Source: Brenneria goodwinii (GTDB taxonomy: Bacteria > Pseudomonadota > Gammaproteobacteria > Enterobacterales > Enterobacteriaceae). Taken from it: a stretch of DNA of 64,000 nucleotides. Below the pieces are notes generated by a model, which made no database searches, was not told the DNA's origin, and saw nothing but the letters and a program-made list of their open reading frames with translations. Where the stretch lies: contig NZ_CP014137.1 in NCBI RefSeq assembly GCF_002291445.1, positions 1,054,001 to 1,118,000 of the forward strand. Direction: 5' to 3'. Made by a program: the position numbers and the translations under genes. This document shows, piece after piece, positions 44,140 to 53,368 of this stretch. Numbering within the stretch: the first letter of the stretch is position 1; each line of letters begins with the position of its first letter.

Positions 44140-45051
44140 CTAGCCGCGCGAGGTCAGACGACCGCCCGGTATTTTCCGCTGTTGACGTTCACACCAGACG
44201 GTGAATATGCCGGCTCCGGCGACGATCGCCGCGCCAACGACGGTTGTGGCGCTGGGAATGCTGCCCAGAAAACAGTAGCCGATCAGCATCGACCAGACCA
44301 GCGTGGTGTATTCGAACGGCGCCAGCAGCGAGGCATCGGCGTAGCGCAGGCTAAGGGTCATCAGAATTTGCGCCATGCCGCCGAAGAAACCGCAGCCGAT
44401 CAGCAGCGCCAACTGCGGCGGCGTCGGCATGCGCCAGCCAAAGAGCGCGGATGCCAACCCGATGCACATCGTCATCAGCGAAAAGTAGAGCACAATGGCG
44501 CCGGGATTCTCTTTGCCGGTAAGAAAACGGATCTGTACCGACGAGGTCGCCGAACACAATGCGGCCAGCAAAGCGAAAATCACGCCAAGCGCCGAGGCGG
44601 CGTCAGCCGTTGATTTGCCGATATTTAAATGCGCCGAAAGCATAATGAGGATGCCGGAAAAACCGACAATAACCGACAGCCAACGGTAGAGACGCACGTT
44701 TTCCTTTAACAGGATCACCGCCATGACGACGGTAAATAGCGGCGCGGCGTAGCCGATCGCGGTAGCGTCGGCCAGTGAGATATAGATCAGCGCCATATAG
44801 TTAAAATACATTCCGCCGGTGCCGGAAAAACCGCGAATCAAATGGCCGAAAATATTTTTGGTCTTAATGGATTGCAGCATATTGCCCTGATATCTCAACC
44901 ATATCAGCAAGGGGAACAGCGCGATAAACGAGCGGAAAAAAACCACTTCTCCGGTGGGAATCTCTCCATTAAGACCTTTTACACAGGCGAGCATCAACGT
45001 GGCGCAGAGCGCGGCCATTATTTTCAGTAACACGCCTATTCTTGAATTCAT
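44140..45051 (-). CDS. EamA/DMT-family transporter
   Basis: From the ATG at 45051 (MNSRIGVLLK) there are 303 residues and ten membrane helices in two EamA repeats. GLNGEIPTGEVVFFRSFIALFP, SLADATAIGYAAPLFTVVMAVILLKE and LLAPFEYTTLVWSMLIGY are typical. Members export amino acids, nucleosides or metabolites; this one has no close match I can name. Convergent with ompX. Confidence 0.88.
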   Translation of the reverse strand: MNSRIGVLLKIMAALCATLMLACVKGLNGEIPTGEVVFFRSFIALFPLLIWLRYQGNMLQSIKTKNIFGHLIRGFSGTGGMYFNYMALIYISLADATAIGYAAPLFTVVMAVILLKENVRLYRWLSVIVGFSGILIMLSAHLNIGKSTADAASALGVIFALLAALCSATSSVQIRFLTGKENPGAIVLYFSLMTMCIGLASALFGWRMPTPPQLALLIGCGFFGGMAQILMTLSLRYADASLLAPFEYTTLVWSMLIGYCFLGSIPSATTVVGAAIVAGAGIFTVWCERQQRKIPGGRLTSRG

Positions 45052-45360
45052 TACCGGCTTTGACTCCTGTTGATATTCGAATTGCCGCATTCCCGGCGGC
45101 GGGAACAGGCTTCTACCATAGAGTCACCGGATATGAGGTGGTTAAGATAATTTTGTTCTGTCCGAATAGTTTTTTCTTATCGCCGCGGCGGTCATACAAA
45201 TTCACTATTGCTACAAAAAGTTTCCCTCTTATACAGGCCGACGGCTTGTTTATATAGTCGGGTTGTTATGTTGAGAGATGGTGTCTTGTTGCTGCAAATA
45301 AATGACTCCCGCTATGCGCCTTCTGTTTGCGGAATACAAAGAAAGATCGGAGAAATGCTG
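45052..45360. other. Divergent region upstream of the amino-acid-binding protein gene
   Basis: No gene is seen. The reading frame of the next gene extends upstream to 45208, but that extension has no ribosome site and does not look like a signal peptide. Confidence 0.4.
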
Positions 45361-46200
45361 ATGAAACTGAAGTTACTGTCTTATGCCGTACTTGCTTTGC
45401 CGATGATCATGGCGTGGTCGCCCGCCCAGGCGGATGTTCTGGCCGATATTCAGTCGCGCGGACAGTTGAACTGCGGCGTTTACTCTGATGTGCCGCCGTT
45501 TTCTTCGCCCGACCCGAAAACGCGCGAACTGGTGGGGATGGATGTTGATTTGTGCCAGGCGCTGGCCGAAAAGATGGGCGTGAAGGCCAACCTGATGCCA
45601 ACGTCCGTTGAAGCGCGGATCGCCGTCATCGTCACCGGACGGGTTGACGTGCTGATCGCCAATCTGGCGTACACCAAGACCCGTGGTAATCAGATTCAAT
45701 TCAGCGACCCCTACTATGTGGCGAAAGAGATGCTGCTGGTGAAAAAGGACAATGTTGATAAGACTCGCGCCGATTTCAAAGGCAAACGCATCAGCGCCAA
45801 CAAGGGAACCACATCCGAACAGTCTATCCATCTGGCCGGTGGCAAAGCCGTGACGTTCCAGGATGCGGCGTCGGCTTTTTTGGCGCTGGAGCAGAATAAG
45901 GTCGTGGGTTTCGTCACCAATACCATGACCGGCATCAAAATGATTTCTCAGGCGCAAAAAGACGGCATCGAACTGGGGATGATTAAAGAACCGATGGCGC
46001 TGGAGCCGATCGGCGTCGGCATGAAAAAAGACGAACCGGCGCTGTTGGCTAAGGTTAACGCCAGTCTGAAAGCGATGGACGATGACGGCACTATCGACAA
46101 AATTTGGGATAAGTGGATTGGCCCGAACACCGAATACAAAATGGTGCGCGAGGAGAGAGTACAGCCGCTATCCGAACTGAAATTCGAACCGCTGGAATAA
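45361..46200 (+). CDS. Periplasmic polar-amino-acid-binding protein (SBP_bac_3)
   Basis: I use ATG 45361 because GGAG lies 8 bases upstream, giving 279 residues. Signal peptide to about 24 (WSPAQADVL), then SBP_bac_3: RGQLNCGVYSDVPPFSS, ELVGMDVDLCQALAEKMGV, ANLAYTKTRGNQIQFSDPYY. No permease is adjacent; the pxp genes follow directly (stop 46200). A fitting permease/permease/ATPase set without a binding protein lies at 58968-61175. The likely ligand is 5-oxoproline, glutamate or another acidic or polar amino acid (inference from context). Confidence 0.88.
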   Translation: MKLKLLSYAVLALPMIMAWSPAQADVLADIQSRGQLNCGVYSDVPPFSSPDPKTRELVGMDVDLCQALAEKMGVKANLMPTSVEARIAVIVTGRVDVLIANLAYTKTRGNQIQFSDPYYVAKEMLLVKKDNVDKTRADFKGKRISANKGTTSEQSIHLAGGKAVTFQDAASAFLALEQNKVVGFVTNTMTGIKMISQAQKDGIELGMIKEPMALEPIGVGMKKDEPALLAKVNASLKAMDDDGTIDKIWDKWIGPNTEYKMVREERVQPLSELKFEPLE

Positions 46201-46267
46201 TATGACCATGCTGTCTGGAGAAGTTTGCGCGCAAACCGCCGTCGGGTTTGGTGGTCAGGGAGGGCAG

Positions 46268-46912
46268 GTGAAAATTTCAACCATCGGCAGTCGCGCCTAT
46301 TTAGTGGAAGCGCCCGGCGAGTTTGATTTACCGTCGCAGCGGCGGATCTGGGCGTTGGCTGCGGCGCTGGAGCACGGCGACGATATCGAAGCCCTGATTC
46401 CCGGGGTAACCAATCTGCTGGTGTTGTTTAAACATACCCCCGCGGATGTCGAGGCGACCCGCGCCCGTTTGCTGGCAAGCTGGGAGCAGGCGCAGGATGT
46501 CAGTTATGTCGGCAAGTTGATTGAAATTCCCGTCTGCTATGGCGGCAAACATGCCACCGATCTCGATAGCGTTTGCCGCCATACCGGGTTATCCGCGCCG
46601 GAAGTCATACGCCGTCATTATCAAGGGCGATATACGGTGTTTGCATTGGGCAGCGCGCCTGGATTCGGTTATCTGCACGGCCTCGATCCGTCGCTGGCGA
46701 CGCCGCGCAAGAAAGTGCCGTCGCTGCACATGCTGAAAGGCACGGTAACGATCGGCGGGATGCAGGCCGGCGTGTCCGTGCTTACCGGCCCCAACGGGTG
46801 GAATGCCATTGGCTACACGGATATCACGTTATTTGATCCTGCCGCCGAGACGCCGGCGCTGATGGCGCCCGGCGATTGCATTCGTTTTCTGCCGGAAAGG
46901 ATTGAGCTGTGA
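46268..46912 (+). CDS. pxpB: 5-oxoprolinase subunit PxpB
   Basis: I prefer the GTG at 46268, which has a strong GGGAGG just upstream and matches the family length (214 residues); an ATG at 46202 is the alternative. CT_C_D (KipI-like) motifs: PGVTNLLVLF, FALGSAPGFGYLHGLDPSLATPRK and LTGPNGWNAIGYT. It forms a complex with PxpC and, with PxpA, opens 5-oxoproline to glutamate using ATP. First of three pxp genes. Its stop overlaps the pxpC start. Confidence 0.92.
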   Translation: MKISTIGSRAYLVEAPGEFDLPSQRRIWALAAALEHGDDIEALIPGVTNLLVLFKHTPADVEATRARLLASWEQAQDVSYVGKLIEIPVCYGGKHATDLDSVCRHTGLSAPEVIRRHYQGRYTVFALGSAPGFGYLHGLDPSLATPRKKVPSLHMLKGTVTIGGMQAGVSVLTGPNGWNAIGYTDITLFDPAAETPALMAPGDCIRFLPERIEL

Positions 46913-47898
46913 TTGAAGTATTGAAAACCGGGCCGTTGAATACCGTACAGGATTTGGGGCGCAGCGGATTTCGCCATCTTGGGGTATCGGTCAGCGGGGT
47001 GATGGATCCGCTGGCGCTGCGCGTAGGCAACTTACTGTTGGGAAATGAGGAAAATGCCGCCGGGGTGGAGATTCAGTTCTTCCCGTTCCGGGCGCGCTTT
47101 CTGGCGGATACCGCGATTGCGCTGACCGGCGCGGACTGCCGCGCGCTGCTGGACGATACCCCGCTGCCGTCATGGTGGGCGCACCAGGTCCGGGCCGGCC
47201 AGCAACTGGAGATCCGTTATCCGCCGCACGGGGCCAGGGGTTACCTGTGCGTTGCCGGCGGCATTGACGTGCCGTTGGTGATGGGATCGCGCAGTACGGC
47301 GCTGCGCGGCGGTTTCGGCGGTTGGCAGGGACGGCCGCTGCAAAACGGCGATCGGTTGCCGATCGGCCGGAGCGAAAATCGGCCGTTGCCTGCCGGCGGC
47401 ATGGGCGTGGAGCCCCCAGAGGTGGCGCTGGCGGCGTTTTTCCCGCGCACGGATGAAGGCGTGCCGCAGCTACGCGCCATCCCTGCCGGGGAATACGGGC
47501 TGTTTGCGGCGGATGCCCGGCGTTTCTGGTCGCAGCACTGGGTGGTGTCGCGGCAAAGCAATCGCACCGGCTATCGCCTGTCGGGCGAGCCGCTGCGGCC
47601 GTCAGCGGTGGTGGAGATGCGCTCTTACGGCCTGATCCCGGGAATTGTGCAGGTGCCGCCGGCCGGGGAGCCGATCATTCAGCTTAGCGATGCCAATACC
47701 GCCGGCGGCTACCCGAAAATCGCCGGCGTGATTGAGCACGATTTGTGGCGGTTGGCGCAGATACGGCCGGGGCAAGCGATCCAACTGATCGAAAGCGATA
47801 CGCAGGAAGCCATCGCGGTGGAGCGGGCGGTTGACGTCTATCTGGCGGCGCTGCGGCGCGATGTCCCCCAACTGGCGCAGGTCGCTTGCGGTTTATGA
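46909..47898 (+). CDS. pxpC: 5-oxoprolinase subunit PxpC
   Basis: 329 residues, starting with GTG that overlaps the pxpB stop. CT_A_B (KipA-like) motifs: VLKTGPLNTVQDLGRSGFRHLGVSVSGVMD, CVAGGIDVPLVMGSRST, SNRTGYRLSGEPL and IQLSDANTAGGYPKIAGVI. It is often misnamed biotin-dependent carboxyltransferase or urea amidolyase-like. It works with PxpB in ATP-dependent 5-oxoproline hydrolysis. Confidence 0.93.
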   Translation: MIEVLKTGPLNTVQDLGRSGFRHLGVSVSGVMDPLALRVGNLLLGNEENAAGVEIQFFPFRARFLADTAIALTGADCRALLDDTPLPSWWAHQVRAGQQLEIRYPPHGARGYLCVAGGIDVPLVMGSRSTALRGGFGGWQGRPLQNGDRLPIGRSENRPLPAGGMGVEPPEVALAAFFPRTDEGVPQLRAIPAGEYGLFAADARRFWSQHWVVSRQSNRTGYRLSGEPLRPSAVVEMRSYGLIPGIVQVPPAGEPIIQLSDANTAGGYPKIAGVIEHDLWRLAQIRPGQAIQLIESDTQEAIAVERAVDVYLAALRRDVPQLAQVACGL

Positions 47899-47924
47899 CG
47901 GTGTGATGAACAAAGGAACAGAAC

Positions 47925-48695
47925 ATGAAAATTGATGTGAATTCTGACATGGGAGAGGGTTTTGGCGTGTATCGTCTGTGCGACGACGACGCGCTGATGC
48001 AGGTTGTCTCTTCCGCCAACATCGCCTGCGGCTTTCACGCCGGCGATCCGAACATCATGACGCACATGGTGCGGCTGGCGAAGGCCAACGGCGTAGGCAT
48101 CGGCGCGCATCCGGGATTGCCGGACCGTCAGGGATTCGGGCGTAAAGCGCTGCCGTTCAGCGCGGATGAAATCCGTCAGCAGGTGCTGTACCAACTGGGC
48201 GCGCTTTGCGCTATCGCCAAAGCGGAAGGAACGAAAGTGGCGCACGTCAGCTTTCATGCGGCGATGGGCAACATGATCAATGGCGATCTGCCGCTGGCTT
48301 TGCAGGTGATGGAAGCGATAAAAAGCATCGATTCCGGGTTAATTATCTTTTCGCAGCCCGATACCTATGTGGAGCAGGCCGCGCAGCAATGCGGCCTGCA
48401 AACGCTGACCCTGTTTCTGGCCGATCGCGCCTATGACGCCCAGGGGCAACTGGTGCCGCGCGGCATCGCCGGATCGGTCATTACCGATGAAGCGGCGGTG
48501 CGCGCCCGCGTGCGTCAGTTCTTGCTGGAAGGAACGGTGACCACCTTCGATGGCCAGCTTATCGCGGTACGGGCCAGATCGATTCTAATCCACAGCGATA
48601 CGCCGGGCTCGCTGGAGCTGGCGCGTATCGTCAGAAGTGAAATCGAAGCCAATGGCGGTATCGTGGCGCCGGCCGCCGAGGTGGCGGCGCAATAA
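47925..48695 (+). CDS. pxpA: 5-oxoprolinase subunit PxpA (LamB/YcsF family)
   Basis: 256 residues. KIDVNSDMGEGFGVYRLCDD at the N-terminus, then ANIACGFHAGDPNIM and GIGAHPGLPDRQGFGRK, typical of the LamB/YcsF family. With PxpB and PxpC it forms the 5-oxoprolinase that returns 5-oxoproline (pyroglutamate) to glutamate. Third of the pxp genes, 26 bases after pxpC. A Nac-type regulator follows on the same strand. Confidence 0.94.
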   Translation: MKIDVNSDMGEGFGVYRLCDDDALMQVVSSANIACGFHAGDPNIMTHMVRLAKANGVGIGAHPGLPDRQGFGRKALPFSADEIRQQVLYQLGALCAIAKAEGTKVAHVSFHAAMGNMINGDLPLALQVMEAIKSIDSGLIIFSQPDTYVEQAAQQCGLQTLTLFLADRAYDAQGQLVPRGIAGSVITDEAAVRARVRQFLLEGTVTTFDGQLIAVRARSILIHSDTPGSLELARIVRSEIEANGGIVAPAAEVAAQ

Positions 48696-48720
48696 TCTGA
48701 TAGGTGTCCATGAGGTGGTT

Positions 48721-49620
48721 ATGAATACCCGACGGCTTAAATCATTTATCACTATTGTGGATATGGGCAGCATCACCCGGGCGGCGGATGCTTTGTATAT
48801 CGCCCAGCCGGCGTTGAGTCAGCAGATTGTCGCCCTGGAAACCCACTTCAAACGCAAATTGTTGATACGCAGCCAACAGGGCGTGGTGCCGACGGAGGCG
48901 GGCAAAGTGCTGTATAGCCATGCCAATGCCATTCTGCGCCAACTGCGGCAGGCGGAAATCGAGGTGCAGGAGGTCGGTCAGCGGCTCATCGGCCGGGTGT
49001 CGGTGGGGCTGGCACCGTTTAGCGTCGCGGCCACGCTGGCCATGCCGCTGTTCGCCGAGATGCGTAAGCGTCATCCGGGCGTGTTGCTGCATCTGGTGGA
49101 AAGCGTCGGGCGGCCTTACAGCGAGCTGATCGTGAATGGGCGTCTGGAAATGGCGCTGATCCACGGCACCGGCGGCATCAAGGGATTGCACTATGAACCG
49201 CAACTGGTGGAGGAGTTTTTCCTGGTGGCGCACGAGGATTTCGACATGGACGATGATGGCGCGCCGCTAACGCTTGAACAACTGGGCCCGCTGCCGATGC
49301 TGTTGCCGCCATCATACAATTTTGTTCGTCGCGCCGTGGAGCAGGCGTTCAGTCAGCAGCAGGTCGACCTGAACATTATCGGTGAGCTGGAGGCGGTGAA
49401 AAGCATTTCGAAAGCGGTGGGGGCGGGATTGGGCGTAACCATTATGCCGAAAGCGATCGCCGAGCGTATTCAGTCGGAATCGCCGTCGGTGATCGTGCGC
49501 TCCATTGCCTCGCAGTCCATGGAGGAGACGCTGTCGCTGTGTGTTTCAGACCGTTCGCCGCTGTCCGAACCGGCAAGCGCGGTGCGCGATCTGCTTATGG
49601 AGTTGACGTCTGCGCTGTAA
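48721..49620 (+). CDS. LysR-family regulator, Nac-like (copy A)
   Basis: 299 residues from the ATG at 48721. Helix-turn-helix NTRRLKSFITIVDMGSITRAADALYIAQPALSQQI, and an effector domain with GRVSVGLAPFS and GLGVTIMPKAIAERI. The opening and AQPALSQQI match the Nac/CbbR-like branch. It follows pxpA closely, so it likely controls the pxp cluster. A paralogue with the same opening lies at 56593. Confidence 0.88.
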   Translation: MNTRRLKSFITIVDMGSITRAADALYIAQPALSQQIVALETHFKRKLLIRSQQGVVPTEAGKVLYSHANAILRQLRQAEIEVQEVGQRLIGRVSVGLAPFSVAATLAMPLFAEMRKRHPGVLLHLVESVGRPYSELIVNGRLEMALIHGTGGIKGLHYEPQLVEEFFLVAHEDFDMDDDGAPLTLEQLGPLPMLLPPSYNFVRRAVEQAFSQQQVDLNIIGELEAVKSISKAVGAGLGVTIMPKAIAERIQSESPSVIVRSIASQSMEETLSLCVSDRSPLSEPASAVRDLLMELTSAL

Positions 49621-49684
49621 GAACGGTGACGGCATAGTGGCGATCGTCCTGGGTATTTTGATCTTTAAACGAGCGGCATGACGG

Positions 49685-50377
49685 CTACAGCATGGCTTCT
49701 TTGCGGCAATTCACCAGCAATTCGGCGATGGACAGCGTATTGGGCAAGCGCAACAGCAGCTCGACCATCTCGGCGAGATCGGCCGGTTGCGTCATCTCTT
49801 CGCGGGTGATTTCCGTTTCGCCCGCCGTCATGTCGGTGGCGATATAGCCGGGGCAGAGCGCCGTCGCCCGCACGCCGCTATCCCAACACTCCTGTCGGAT
49901 GCCGTGCGTGAACGCCACCACGGCGAACTTGGTCATGGCATAGCCGACGTTACTGCCTACCCGGCGTCCGGCCAGCGAGGCGACGTTAATCACCCTGCCG
50001 TTTCCCGCCGCGATTAAAAAGGGCAGCGCGGCGCGGCTCAGACGTAGCGGGCCTTTGACGTTGATGCGCCACATGCTGTCCAGCGCTTCCTCGCCCTCAT
50101 CCAGTACGCGTACGCGCGGGTTGATGCCGGCGCAGTTGATCAGGGCGTCAATGCGGCCCAAACCGGCCGCCGTTTGCGCCACCCACTCTTCGCCGGAGCC
50201 GTTCTGTTCCGCATCGTAATGAAAGATATGCAGCCGTTCCGTACCGGCAAGCGCCGACGGATTGCGCACGCCCGCCGACACGGTAAAACCGGCCTGCAAC
50301 AGCCGTTGTACGATGTGGCAGCCGAGGCCGCGCGAGGCCCCGGAAACCATCACCACGCGCGGGTGAGTATCCAGCAT
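49685..50377 (-). CDS. Short-chain dehydrogenase/reductase (SDR)
   Basis: 230 residues. Cofactor motif SGASRGLGCH (TGxxxGxG type), NCAG (NNAG variant), and the active-site Ser of NVASLAG with YAMTK (Tyr-x-x-x-Lys). It is a classical SDR of unknown substrate. It is the second gene of a leftward pair; the aminotransferase gene ends 10 bases before its start. Confidence 0.9.
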   Translation of the reverse strand: MLDTHPRVVMVSGASRGLGCHIVQRLLQAGFTVSAGVRNPSALAGTERLHIFHYDAEQNGSGEEWVAQTAAGLGRIDALINCAGINPRVRVLDEGEEALDSMWRINVKGPLRLSRAALPFLIAAGNGRVINVASLAGRRVGSNVGYAMTKFAVVAFTHGIRQECWDSGVRATALCPGYIATDMTAGETEITREEMTQPADLAEMVELLLRLPNTLSIAELLVNCRKEAML

Positions 50378-50387
50378 CTTGTACTCC

Positions 50388-51590
50388 TTATTGCATATTG
50401 GCGCAGAAAGCCGCCAGACGATCGCACCCCTCCGCCAGAACTTCCATGCTGGTGGCGTAGGAAATACGGAAATACGGGCTCATGCCGTAGGCGGCGCCCT
50501 GCACGGTAACGACATGCTGCTCTTCGATCAGCGCCATGACGAAATCCATATCGTTGCCGATATAGCGGCCGCCCTGCGTGGTTTTGCCGATATAGGCGGC
50601 GATATTAACGAACAGGTAAAACGCGCCTTGCGGTTTGTGGCAGCTCAGGTTGTCGATGGAGTGCAGCCGCTCCAGTACATAATCGCGGCGCTGGCGATAG
50701 ATTGCCGCGCGCTCTTTAAGCAATGTCTGCGGTCCGTCAAGCACCGCTACCGCCGCGGCCTGCGCCAGGGTGCAGATGCCGCCGCTGTTCTGCGTGTTGA
50801 CGTTGCTCATGGCTTTGATCAGATCGCCGGGGCCGCCGCAAAAACCCAGCCGCCAGCCGGTCATCGAATAGGCTTTGGAAACGCCGTTCACCGTCAGCAC
50901 GCGATCCAGCAGGCGCGGCTCGACTTCGGCGATCGTATAAAACACGGCATCGTCGTAGATAAGGTGTTCGTAAATATCGTCGGTCAAGATCCAGATATCG
51001 GGATGGCGCAACATCACGTCGGCGATGGCCCGCAGTTCTTCCCGGCTGCAAACCGAGCCCGTTGGGTTGCTGGGGTAGTTGAGCAGCAGCCATTTGGTCT
51101 TGGGGGTGATGGCGGCTTCCAGATCGGCGGGCAGCGGTTTAAAACCGTTGCTTTGCGTGCAGCGAACCGGCACCGGCGTGGCGCCGGAAAATTTGACGAT
51201 ATCGGCGTAGCTGATCCAGGAAGGCGACGGGATCAGCACTTCGTCGCCAGGGTTGCAGGTCGCCATGATGGCGTTGAAAATAATCTGTTTGGCGCCGCAG
51301 GCGGTCAGGATCTGGCCGATCGGGTAATCCAGATGGTTGTCGCGCTTGAATTTGCGTTGGATCGCCGCCCGCAGCGCCGGGGTGCCGTCCGTCGGCGGGT
51401 AGCGCGTATCGCCGGCCAGCGCGGCGGCATACGCCGCTTCAATGGCGTGTGCCGGCGTGGGAAAGTCGGGCTCGCCGGTGGACAGGCCGATAACGTGCAC
51501 GCCCTGAGCGGCAAGATCCCGCGCCTTCTGGGTCATGGCGACGGAAGCGGATACGGTGACATTTTTTAAACGATCGGCTATTTCAGGCAT
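50388..51590 (-). CDS. Class I/II aminotransferase (aspartate-aminotransferase-like)
   Basis: 400 residues from the ATG of MPEIADRLKN at 51590; upstream sequence in frame does not look coding. Motifs: GVHVIGLSTGEPDFPTP, YPPTDGTPALR, NYPSNPTGSVCSREEL, the Asp in TDDIYE and the PLP lysine in VSKAYSMTGWRLG. This is the Igamma branch with bacterial aspartate and aromatic aminotransferases. It heads a leftward pair with the SDR gene. Substrate unknown; the pxp neighbourhood suggests glutamate or an amino acid made from it. Confidence 0.9.
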   Translation of the reverse strand: MPEIADRLKNVTVSASVAMTQKARDLAAQGVHVIGLSTGEPDFPTPAHAIEAAYAAALAGDTRYPPTDGTPALRAAIQRKFKRDNHLDYPIGQILTACGAKQIIFNAIMATCNPGDEVLIPSPSWISYADIVKFSGATPVPVRCTQSNGFKPLPADLEAAITPKTKWLLLNYPSNPTGSVCSREELRAIADVMLRHPDIWILTDDIYEHLIYDDAVFYTIAEVEPRLLDRVLTVNGVSKAYSMTGWRLGFCGGPGDLIKAMSNVNTQNSGGICTLAQAAAVAVLDGPQTLLKERAAIYRQRRDYVLERLHSIDNLSCHKPQGAFYLFVNIAAYIGKTTQGGRYIGNDMDFVMALIEEQHVVTVQGAAYGMSPYFRISYATSMEVLAEGCDRLAAFCANMQ

Positions 51591-52465
51591 GGCGCGGATA
51601 TTCCAAAAGTCAAAGTGGGTAAGCCGCCGCGGCAAGGAGGGGCGAGCAGCCAAATAAACGTTGTGACGCGAGGTCAAAAAAAGAGTACGAGGGAATGGCG
51701 TATTCAGGCCAATAGCGCTTTGTTGTGGTGACATAACGGAAAACAATGTATGAGCGTTTTACCGGGCATTGATGATGCGCATGATGGGTTTTCGGCGCGG
51801 CGTATTTAGCCTGAAGAGTCCACCGCAAAAATACCTTGTTGATGTCTTTATATTTAACATACTGATATTAAATATAAATTCAGTGTTTGAACCGTTCACT
51901 CCATGGCGTAAGAAATTACGCTGAGGTGGACGACCCCGCGAATGAGCAGCATGGATGCTGCTCAAGCTAGTGTCGCGTCGGGAACGCGTCACTGGCGGTT
52001 CGAAAAAGGGGACGGCCGCCGAAGGTACCGCGTCAGCGGCGTGATTTCAGCCACAAGCCTGGGTTCGTAGGGTGGTGGCGATTGAACCACCCTGCGTCGG
52101 GCGCGTGCTACGACGTAGCAGGGAAATAACGGCTTTATCGCGCACGAAATATTCTCCGATGTAGCATATCCAATTTATGGGGATCAATCAGAAAGTTAGC
52201 CGGAACAGCGTTATTTATTATCTATTGGATAAAGTTATTAATATTCCGTCATAACAAGACCACATCCCGGCATAGTGAAAAAGTATTATTGTTTGCGGCA
52301 TTCGCCACTTTATTGTCTGGTGAAAAGAAAAAATAACCGATCACGCTGTATTAACCGATTGACGTCATATACCCATGTACCCATTCCTGTTTCCACGCGT
52401 AGCCGCCGATAGGGCGATCGTGCGTTTTGTTTCATATAGAAATAAGTTTGCCTACAGGAAAATTG
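51591..52465. other. 870-base divergent region with stacked small inverted repeats
   Basis: No gene is seen. An AT-rich part (51820-51880) and another (52190-52350) flank a GC-richer block with three inverted repeats: GAGCAGCAT/ATGCTGCTC (51944-51963), AGGGTGGT/ACCACCCT (52069-52093) and TGCTACG/CGTAGCA (52106-52120). The region must hold promoters for the aminotransferase pair and the transporter operon. The block may be an RNA or a remnant of a repeat element. Confidence 0.5.
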
Positions 52466-53368
52466 ATGACCAATATTGTTGCTGCGATTAATCGTTCAAA
52501 AAAGTTAATAAGCTGGCAGTCGCCTTCCTTATTGATTATTCCTTTATTGGTATTTCAGCTTTTTTTCTTTTTTACCCCGGCTATCCGGCTAATGCTTTTT
52601 AGCCTCATGACGCAATCGCCCGCCGGAGAAATCGGCGCGCCTTATACGCTATCCCACTATGTGCATTTTTTTGAAGTGGCCCTATACAGCAAAGTATTGT
52701 GGACCACATTGCGCATTAGCGTGATGACCTCTCTGATTGCCGCGGTGCTGGCCTATCCGGTTGCCATCGTGCTGGTGCGGGGAAGCGCATGGTTCTCCCG
52801 TATTCTGACCTTAATCATTATTGCGCCGCTGGCGGTGAGCGTGGTGGTGCGCGCCTATGGCTGGCAACTGATTCTGAATAACGGCCCCAGCGGTTTAATT
52901 AACTATGTGTTGTTGCATCTGGGCATTATCGAACGCCCGAATGCGCTGATGTTTACCGAATGGGCGGTGGTAATCGGCTCGCTGCATATCTTCTTTCCCA
53001 TGATGGTATTACCGCTGGCATCGGCGCTGGGCAAGATCGATCCCAATCTGCAATCCGCCGCCAGCACGCTGGGCGCGCCGCCCTGGAGCGTCTTTCTGCG
53101 CGTAACGTTGCCGCTTAGCCTGCCGGGGCTGGTGGCCGGCATGACGCTGGTTTTCTCTCTGGCGGCCGGCTCTTATGTGATTCCCGCGCTGGTAGGCGGG
53201 CCGCAGGCCCAGATGCTGGGCAATCTTGCCGAACAGCAGATCGTTTCGGTGTATGACTGGCCGTTCGGCGCGGCGATCGCCACCATTCTGGTCCTTATCG
53301 TCATTACCGTGAATACCCTGTCGATGAAATTGCTTGGCGGGCGTCGCCTGCATGGAGAGGCCAAATGA
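52466..53368 (+). CDS. ABC importer permease (spermidine/putrescine type, PotB-like)
   Basis: 300 residues from ATG 52466, which follows AGGA. About six membrane helices (LLIIPLLVFQLFFFFTP) and the EAA loop region AASTLGAPPWSVFLRVTLPLSLPGL. It is the first gene of a four-gene importer: permease, permease, binding protein, ATPase. The stop overlaps the next start (ATGA). Confidence 0.9.
   Translation: MTNIVAAINRSKKLISWQSPSLLIIPLLVFQLFFFFTPAIRLMLFSLMTQSPAGEIGAPYTLSHYVHFFEVALYSKVLWTTLRISVMTSLIAAVLAYPVAIVLVRGSAWFSRILTLIIIAPLAVSVVVRAYGWQLILNNGPSGLINYVLLHLGIIERPNALMFTEWAVVIGSLHIFFPMMVLPLASALGKIDPNLQSAASTLGAPPWSVFLRVTLPLSLPGLVAGMTLVFSLAAGSYVIPALVGGPQAQMLGNLAEQQIVSVYDWPFGAAIATILVLIVITVNTLSMKLLGGRRLHGEAK

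Noticed and set aside
51759..51992. Leftward open frame of about 77 codons upstream of the aminotransferase
   Set aside because: Composition changes along the frame, and it overlaps an inverted-repeat block; no family pattern.
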